Of a stretch of 64,000 bases of DNA, positions 58,512 through 64,000 are shown piece by piece. Under the pieces are notes generated by a model that was given only the letters and a program-made list of their open reading frames with translations, did no database searches and was not told the origin of the DNA. The translations under genes were made by a program, and so were the position numbers. Numbering within the stretch: position 1 is the first letter of the stretch; every line of letters starts with the position of its first letter. This DNA comes from Pectobacterium carotovorum (GTDB lineage Bacteria > Pseudomonadota > Gammaproteobacteria > Enterobacterales > Enterobacteriaceae), in contig NZ_JAXAFK010000002.1 in NCBI RefSeq assembly GCF_033898505.1, positions 1 to 64,000 of the forward strand, in the 5' to 3' direction.

Positions 58512-59477
58512 TTATGAAAAGCAAAATAGGGCTGTCAGATAGGCGATAAACGCGCAGCATAATAATACGCCTGCGGCCTGTCCTATACGGCGTTTTTTGC
58601 TGAGGCACAGTGCGGTCAACAGCACGCTCGCCGCCAGCATTACCCAATAGTCGCGCTGAAAAACCTGAGGGTTCAGTGCGCCCGGCGAGAACAATGCGGG
58701 GACGCCCAGCACAATCGCGATATTAAAAATGTTCGAACCAATCAGGTTGCCCAGCGCAATATCATCTTCTTTCTTCAACGTCCCGACGATGGCGGTAGCA
58801 AGTTCAGGTAGGCTGGTGCCGATCGCCAATATCGTTAGCCCGATGGTCAATTCGCTGACATCGAAGTAGCGTGCAATGACGGTGGCGTTATCTACCACCA
58901 TGCGGGCAGCCATAGGTAAAATAATCATGCCGAGTATCAGCCACAGCACGGCGACCATCTGGCTGCTGTCATCCTGTGGAAGCTCCGCCAACTGCTCGCG
59001 GGTCAGGCTATCGCCGCCTTCCCGCTGCGCCTGTTGCGCCATGCGAAGTATCAACACCAGGCACAGAACGGCGGCAAAGAGCAGCATCATGCCGTCGGCG
59101 CGGCTCAGGTAGCTATCATGCAGTAAAACGCCACACAATAAAGTGACCGACAACATGAGCGGCAATTCCCGGCGCAGGATGGCCGAATGTACCGTCAGCG
59201 GCCGAATAAGCGCTGCGCTGCCGAGAATGAGTAAGATATTGGCGATATTAGAGCCGATAACATTACCGACGGCCATATCGTTCTGATCGTTCAAGGCGGC
59301 GGTAACGGAAACAATCAGCTCGGGTAGCGAGGTGCCGAAGCCGACAATGGTGATGCCGATGACGAAAGGAGGTAAGCCAAGAGAACGCGCAAGCACGGCG
59401 GCACCATAGACAAGACGATCGGCACCGTAAACCAGTAGTAGCAAACCAACGAACAAGAGTAGTGTTGCAAAAAGCAT
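58512..59477 (-). CDS. yrbG: YrbG, calcium/sodium antiporter family protein
   Basis: A 321-residue membrane protein of the CaCA superfamily, with two alpha repeats of inverted topology: GFGTSLPELIVS near residues 45-57 and AIGTSLPELATA in the second half. About ten membrane segments. Its physiological substrate is not proven. It is the first gene of the yrbG-kdsD-kdsC-lptC-lptA-lptB cluster, divergent from mlaF. Confidence 0.92.
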   Translation of the reverse strand: MLFATLLLFVGLLLLVYGADRLVYGAAVLARSLGLPPFVIGITIVGFGTSLPELIVSVTAALNDQNDMAVGNVIGSNIANILLILGSAALIRPLTVHSAILRRELPLMLSVTLLCGVLLHDSYLSRADGMMLLFAAVLCLVLILRMAQQAQREGGDSLTREQLAELPQDDSSQMVAVLWLILGMIILPMAARMVVDNATVIARYFDVSELTIGLTILAIGTSLPELATAIVGTLKKEDDIALGNLIGSNIFNIAIVLGVPALFSPGALNPQVFQRDYWVMLAASVLLTALCLSKKRRIGQAAGVLLCCAFIAYLTALFCFS

Positions 59478-59778
59478 GCAGCGTCCTTTAATAGGATATA
59501 ATCACCGGCTTGTTGTCGAATAAGTCAGCATTTCTGGACGATTTTCGCACAAAAAGCATTTTTCTGTGATGAGTGCTAATTCTGACGGTGCTAGGCGAAA
59601 AAGTAAAACCTGTCGCGATAAGTAAAACCAGGTAACGGTTTATGCCGCCATTTTGGACAAGAACTTACGGTAAGTTTTTGTAAAAATCGCACCTTGATGA
59701 AAGTCAGCCGTTAGGCTGGAGTGAAAGACGCTACATAAGCGTACTGACTGGCGTACTGATTGGTAAGGAATGGAAATA

Positions 59779-60591
59779 ATGCACCATGAGGCAACTAATC
59801 TGGTTGAGATCCGTGGTCTTAGCTTTCGGCGCGGAGAGCGAGAGATCTTTACGGACATCACGCTGAATGTTCCTAAAGGCAAGGTCACCGCGATCATGGG
59901 GCCTTCCGGCATCGGTAAAACTACGCTGTTGCGCCTGATTGGCGGGCAGCTACAGCCGGACAGCGGCGACATCTGGTTTGATGGCGAGAATATCCCGACG
60001 CTGTCGCGCAGCGAACTGTACAACGCGCGCAAGAAAATGAGCATGTTGTTTCAGTCCGGGGCGTTATTCACCGATTTGAACGTGTTTGATAATGTCGCCT
60101 GGCCGCTACGTGAACATACTAAGCTGCCGGAATCGCTGCTGCGTAGCATCGTGATGATGAAGCTGGAAGCGGTGGGGCTACGCGGTGCGTCGGAACTGAT
60201 GCCTGCGGAACTTTCCGGCGGTATGGCGCGGCGCGCGGCGCTGGCGAGAGCCATTGCGCTCGACCCGCAGCTGATTATGTTTGATGAGCCTTTTGTCGGG
60301 CAGGACCCGATCACGTTGGGGACACTGGTGAAGCTCATCGATGAGTTGAACCATGCATTGGGCGTGACCTGCATTGTGGTTTCTCACGATGTACCAGAGG
60401 TGATGAGCATCGCCGATTATGCGTATATCGTGGCCGACAAACGGGTGGTAGCAGAAGGGACGGCGGATCAACTGCGGGCGAACAATGACCCGCAGGTTCG
60501 TCAGTTCCTGGACGGTATCGCCGACGGGCCAGTGCCTTTCCGTTTTCCGGCGGGCGACTATAAAACGTCACTGCTAGGTTCAGGGGGTTAA
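59779..60591 (+). CDS. mlaF: MlaF, ATPase of phospholipid transport
   Basis: A 270-residue ATPase of the MlaFEDB complex, which keeps outer-membrane lipid asymmetry. Walker [10 protein letters not shown], signature LSGGMARR (the MlaF/Mkl variant) and Walker B LIMFDEP are clear. ATGs at 59770 and 59779 are both possible; I chose the second, 9 bases after AGGA and closer to the E. coli length. It is the first gene of mlaFEDCB. Confidence 0.95.
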   Translation: MHHEATNLVEIRGLSFRRGEREIFTDITLNVPKGKVTAIMGPSGIGKTTLLRLIGGQLQPDSGDIWFDGENIPTLSRSELYNARKKMSMLFQSGALFTDLNVFDNVAWPLREHTKLPESLLRSIVMMKLEAVGLRGASELMPAELSGGMARRAALARAIALDPQLIMFDEPFVGQDPITLGTLVKLIDELNHALGVTCIVVSHDVPEVMSIADYAYIVADKRVVAEGTADQLRANNDPQVRQFLDGIADGPVPFRFPAGDYKTSLLGSGG

Positions 60592-60598
60592 CGCAGTC

Positions 60599-61381
60599 AT
60601 GTTATTACGGACGTTGGCGTCGCTTGGGCGTCAGGGAATCTCCACTAGCGCTGCGTTTGGGCGCGCCGGGCTGATGCTGTTTAATGCGCTGGTGGGTAAA
60701 CCCGAATTCAGAAAGCAGTGGCCGCTGTTGGTGAAACAGCTTTACAGCGTGGGTGTGCAGTCGCTGCTTATCATTATGGTTTCCGGCCTGTTCATCGGCA
60801 TGGTGCTGGGGCTGCAGGGCTATATCGTCTTGACGACTTACAGCGCCGAGGCCAGCCTGGGCATGATGGTGGCGCTGTCGCTGCTGCGTGAGTTGGGTCC
60901 GGTGGTGACGGCGCTGCTGTTCGCCGGACGTGCCGGTTCCGCGCTGACGGCGGAAATCGGCTTGATGAAGGCAACGGAACAGCTCTCCAGCATGGAGATG
61001 ATGGCGGTCGATCCGCTGCGCCGCGTTGTGGCGCCACGCTTCTGGGCTGGGCTCATCAGCATGCCGCTGCTGGCGGTGATTTTTGTCGCCGTAGGCATTT
61101 GGGGTGGCGCGCTGGTCGGTGTGGACTGGAAAGGCATCGATAGCGGGTTCTTTTGGTCCGCTATGCAGGGCGCGGTTGACTGGCGCCAGGATGTCTTGAA
61201 CTGCGTGATTAAAAGTGTCGTATTTGCGATTACCGTGACCTGGATTGCACTGTTTAACGGTTATGACGCGATCCCGACGTCTGAAGGGATTAGCCGTGCA
61301 ACGACCCGAACCGTCGTGCACTCGTCGTTAGCAGTACTGGGATTGGATTTTGTGCTGACAGCACTGATGTTTGGGAACTGA
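60599..61381 (+). CDS. mlaE: MlaE, permease of phospholipid transport
   Basis: A 260-residue MlaE/YrbE permease with about five membrane segments and the family [24 protein letters not shown] stretch. It forms the membrane dimer of MlaFEDB. It lies 7 bases after mlaF and overlaps nothing downstream; mlaD follows 4 bases on. Confidence 0.96.
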   Translation: MLLRTLASLGRQGISTSAAFGRAGLMLFNALVGKPEFRKQWPLLVKQLYSVGVQSLLIIMVSGLFIGMVLGLQGYIVLTTYSAEASLGMMVALSLLRELGPVVTALLFAGRAGSALTAEIGLMKATEQLSSMEMMAVDPLRRVVAPRFWAGLISMPLLAVIFVAVGIWGGALVGVDWKGIDSGFFWSAMQGAVDWRQDVLNCVIKSVVFAITVTWIALFNGYDAIPTSEGISRATTRTVVHSSLAVLGLDFVLTALMFGN

Positions 61382-61385
61382 GTCG

Positions 61386-61952
61386 ATGCAAACAAAGAAA
61401 ACTGAAGTCTGGGTTGGTGTGTTTATGTTGATCGCGCTGGCTGCCATCCTCTTTTTATGTCTGAAAGTGGCCGATCTCAAATCGATCGGTAGTGAGCCGA
61501 CGTACCGTCTGTATGCGACGTTTGACAACATTGGCGGGCTGAAAGCGCGATCTCCGATCCGAATTGGCGGCGTGGTCATTGGCCGCGTGGCGGATATTTC
61601 GCTGGACGAGAAAACGTACCTGCCGCGTGTCGCGATGGATATTCAGCAGCGCTACGATCATATTCCTGATACCAGCTCTCTGGCCATTCGCACTTCTGGT
61701 CTGCTGGGCGAACAATATCTGTCACTGAACATTGGGTTTGAGGATGAGGAAATGGGCACCGCGATCCTGAAAGACGGTGGTGTGATTCAGGACACCAAGT
61801 CAGCGATGGTGCTTGAAGACCTCATCGGTCAATTCCTATATAAGAGCGGCAGCAATAGCGAAGATAATGCCGGTCAATCAGGTACGGAGCCGGGTGCCGA
61901 TCCTGCGGTAACCCCTGAGCACAACAACGAACCTGTTCCTTCACATCCATAA
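61386..61952 (+). CDS. mlaD: MlaD, MCE-domain lipid-binding protein
   Basis: A 188-residue bitopic protein: an N-terminal membrane segment (about 10-28) and one MCE domain that forms a hexameric ring for lipid passage (ATFDNIGGLKARSPIRIGGV; LLGEQYLSLN). The C-terminus is Glu/Pro/Asn-rich. Start ATG at 61386 (MQTKKTEVWVGVF). Confidence 0.96.
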   Translation: MQTKKTEVWVGVFMLIALAAILFLCLKVADLKSIGSEPTYRLYATFDNIGGLKARSPIRIGGVVIGRVADISLDEKTYLPRVAMDIQQRYDHIPDTSSLAIRTSGLLGEQYLSLNIGFEDEEMGTAILKDGGVIQDTKSAMVLEDLIGQFLYKSGSNSEDNAGQSGTEPGADPAVTPEHNNEPVPSHP

Positions 61953-61964
61953 GAGGATATCTGC

Positions 61965-62594
61965 ATGTTTAAACGTTTACTGATGGTGGCTTTACTGGTG
62001 GTCGCGCCATTAGCCAACGCGGCGGATCAAACGAATCCCTATCGTTTAATGAATGAAGCGGCGGAAAAAACATTTGATCGTTTAAAGAACGAACAACCAA
62101 AAATCAAACAAAGCCCTGACTATTTGCGTACTGTCGTACGTGAAGAACTGCTGCCGTATGTGCAGGTGAGATACGCTGGCGCGCTGGTTCTGGGTCGCTA
62201 CTACAAAGATGCGACACCGGCACAGCGTGATGCCTACTTCAAAGCGTTTGAAGCCTATCTGGAGCAGGCTTACGGTCAGGCTCTGGCGATGTATAACGGG
62301 CAGACTTACCAGATTGCGCCAGAACAGCCGCTGGGCAATGCCGATATCGTTTCCATTCGCGTGACCATCATTGATAACGGCGGCCGCCCTCCCGTACGTC
62401 TGGATTTCCAATGGCGTAAGAACAGCAAAACCGGTAACTGGCAGGCGTACGACATGATTGCCGAAGGCGTCAGTATGATCACCACTAAGCAAAACGAGTG
62501 GGCGACCATTCTGCGTCAGAAAGGCGTTGATGGCCTGACTCAACAGTTGGAATCCTCAGCGAAGCAGACCATCACGTTGGATCAGAAAAAGTAA
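61965..62594 (+). CDS. mlaC: MlaC, periplasmic phospholipid carrier
   Basis: A 209-residue periplasmic shuttle with signal peptide [19 protein letters not shown] (cut after residue 19). It carries a phospholipid between MlaA-OmpC at the outer membrane and MlaFEDB. It follows mlaD by 12 bases, with AGAGGATA before the ATG. Confidence 0.96.
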   Translation: MFKRLLMVALLVVAPLANAADQTNPYRLMNEAAEKTFDRLKNEQPKIKQSPDYLRTVVREELLPYVQVRYAGALVLGRYYKDATPAQRDAYFKAFEAYLEQAYGQALAMYNGQTYQIAPEQPLGNADIVSIRVTIIDNGGRPPVRLDFQWRKNSKTGNWQAYDMIAEGVSMITTKQNEWATILRQKGVDGLTQQLESSAKQTITLDQKK

Positions 62595-62601
62595 TTTGGG
62601 T

Positions 62602-62898
62602 ATGAACATGGCGAACGCATTGAACTGGCAGGTGCAGGACTCCACGCTGGCGTTAACGGGCGATCTGGATCGTGAAACGCTGTTACCGTTTTGGCAGCAG
62701 CGTGAAGCGTTGCTCGCGGGTAAAACCGTGCTGGATGTGTCGGGGTTAAACCGCGTTGATTCTGCCGGGTTGGCATTGCTGATGCACGTTTATCAGCAGC
62801 CATCTTCAGGTAGTGAGATAACGATTGTTGGTGCCAGCGATCGGCTAAAAACGCTCATTGCGCTCTATAACCTGAATGAAATCATCCCCGTGTCTTAA
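62602..62898 (+). CDS. mlaB: MlaB, STAS-domain regulator of the Mla transporter
   Basis: A 98-residue STAS-domain protein that stabilises MlaF. VLDVSGLNRVDSAGLALLMH has the conserved Ser/Asp around the STAS phosphorylation loop. ATG at 62602 or 62608 is possible; a TTG at 62596 is less likely. It ends the mlaFEDCB operon. Confidence 0.93.
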   Translation: MNMANALNWQVQDSTLALTGDLDRETLLPFWQQREALLAGKTVLDVSGLNRVDSAGLALLMHVYQQPSSGSEITIVGASDRLKTLIALYNLNEIIPVS

Positions 62899-62905
62899 CC
62901 TGTCA

Positions 62906-62939
62906 CGCCGATGCCTGATTTCCCCTTCAGGCATCGGCG
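62906..62939 (+). terminator. Terminator of mlaFEDCB
   Basis: Perfect 13-bp stem (62906-62918 with 62927-62939), 7 bases after the mlaB stop. A modest T-rich tail (ATTCTTTGTTT) follows. Confidence 0.8.
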
Positions 62940-63021
62940 CATTCTTTGTTTAAGATAGCGCCATATTCATCTAAGATACCTCCCTGTAAATCATCTCCCC
63001 CTGACATAGAAATCGAGAGCG

Positions 63022-63276
63022 ATGGAAAATAACGAAATTAAAGACGTGCTGATGAGCGCATTAGCACTGGAAGAAGCCCATGTTTCTGGTGATGGCAGCC
63101 ATTTTCAGGTCATCGTGGTGGGCGGACTTTTTGCTGGAATGAGCCGAGTAAAAAAACAGCAGGCCGTTTATGCGCCTCTGATGGAGTACATCGCGGATAA
63201 CCGTATTCATGCACTGTCAATCAAGGCCTATACGCCGGAAGAGTGGCAACGCGACCGTAAACTGAACGGCTTCTAA
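63022..63276 (+). CDS. ibaG: IbaG, BolA-family protein
   Basis: An 84-residue BolA-like protein (YrbA). Conserved [29 protein letters not shown] region with the BolA His. It pairs with monothiol glutaredoxins and iron-sulphur clusters and affects envelope stress. Always upstream of murA; 82 bases separate them here. Confidence 0.94.
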   Translation: MENNEIKDVLMSALALEEAHVSGDGSHFQVIVVGGLFAGMSRVKKQQAVYAPLMEYIADNRIHALSIKAYTPEEWQRDRKLNGF

Positions 63277-63325
63277 ACACTCTCCGTGTGTGAGCAGAGA
63301 GAAATCGCCTGTATCAGTGTGATGA

Positions 63326-64000
<675 letters not shown>

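Overview
The window looks like the chromosome of a soft-rot enterobacterium, most likely Pectobacterium. This rests on near-identity of many proteins to their Escherichia coli counterparts recalled from memory, on conserved E. coli gene order (rrn distal end - yhdZYXW; fis-dusB-prmA-panF-yhdT-accC-accB; csrD-mreBCD-maf-rng-yhdP-tldD-aae; ptsO-rapZ-ptsN-hpf-rpoN-lptBAC-kdsC-kdsD-yrbG-mlaFEDCB-ibaG-murA), and on ERIC-type repeats. No search was run, so the genus is an inference.

Layout. 1-460: the last bases of a 23S rRNA gene, a 5S rRNA gene and two rrnB T1/T2-like terminators. 720-6730 (minus): a four-gene general L-amino-acid ABC transporter (aapJQMP) with a candidate sigma-54 promoter, and a two-gene cystine-type binding protein/permease pair that lacks an ATPase gene. 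7048-10494: an endonuclease/exonuclease/phosphatase-family protein, an ASCH-domain protein, ada, and a PEP mutase/isocitrate-lyase-family gene overlapping ada. 10737-15875 (minus): fis, dusB, an inserted periplasmic carbonic anhydrase, prmA, panF, yhdT. 16414-23822 (plus): an accessory block between yhdT and accC, against the direction of its flanks. 23895-29410 (minus): accC, accB, aroQ, msrQ, msrP, acuI. 29784-42159 (plus): csrD, mreBCD, maf, rng, yhdP, tldD. 42199-48336: the aae aromatic-acid efflux locus and a succinate-semialdehyde-type dehydrogenase. 48434-50622: darP and pmbA (tldE), divergent. 50709-58456 (minus): rnk, then the sigma-54/nitrogen-PTS and LPS-transport/Kdo genes. 58512-64000: yrbG, then the mla phospholipid-transport operon, ibaG and the 5' part of murA.

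The most interesting region is 16414-23822. It encodes a protein of two tandem Mop (molybdate-binding) domains, a binding protein with a twin-arginine leader, a FecCD-type permease, its ATPase, a SAM-dependent methyltransferase, ModD, and a TonB-dependent outer-membrane receptor. Two sites that fit the molybdate repressor ModE operator (11-bp arms, 6-bp spacer) lie exactly where regulation would be expected: at 17053-17080 before the binding protein and at 21779-21806 before the receptor. Together they argue for a ModE-controlled, TonB-energised uptake route for molybdenum (or tungsten), probably as a complex with an organic ligand, rather than the iron-siderophore system that homology alone would suggest.

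Other structure: three ERIC-family elements of different sizes (about 127, 197 and 58 bp), a 97-bp inverted-repeat element after acuI, and small tandem repeats at the msrP stop codon and upstream of csrD. I saw no tRNA gene, CRISPR array, prophage or transposase in the window.
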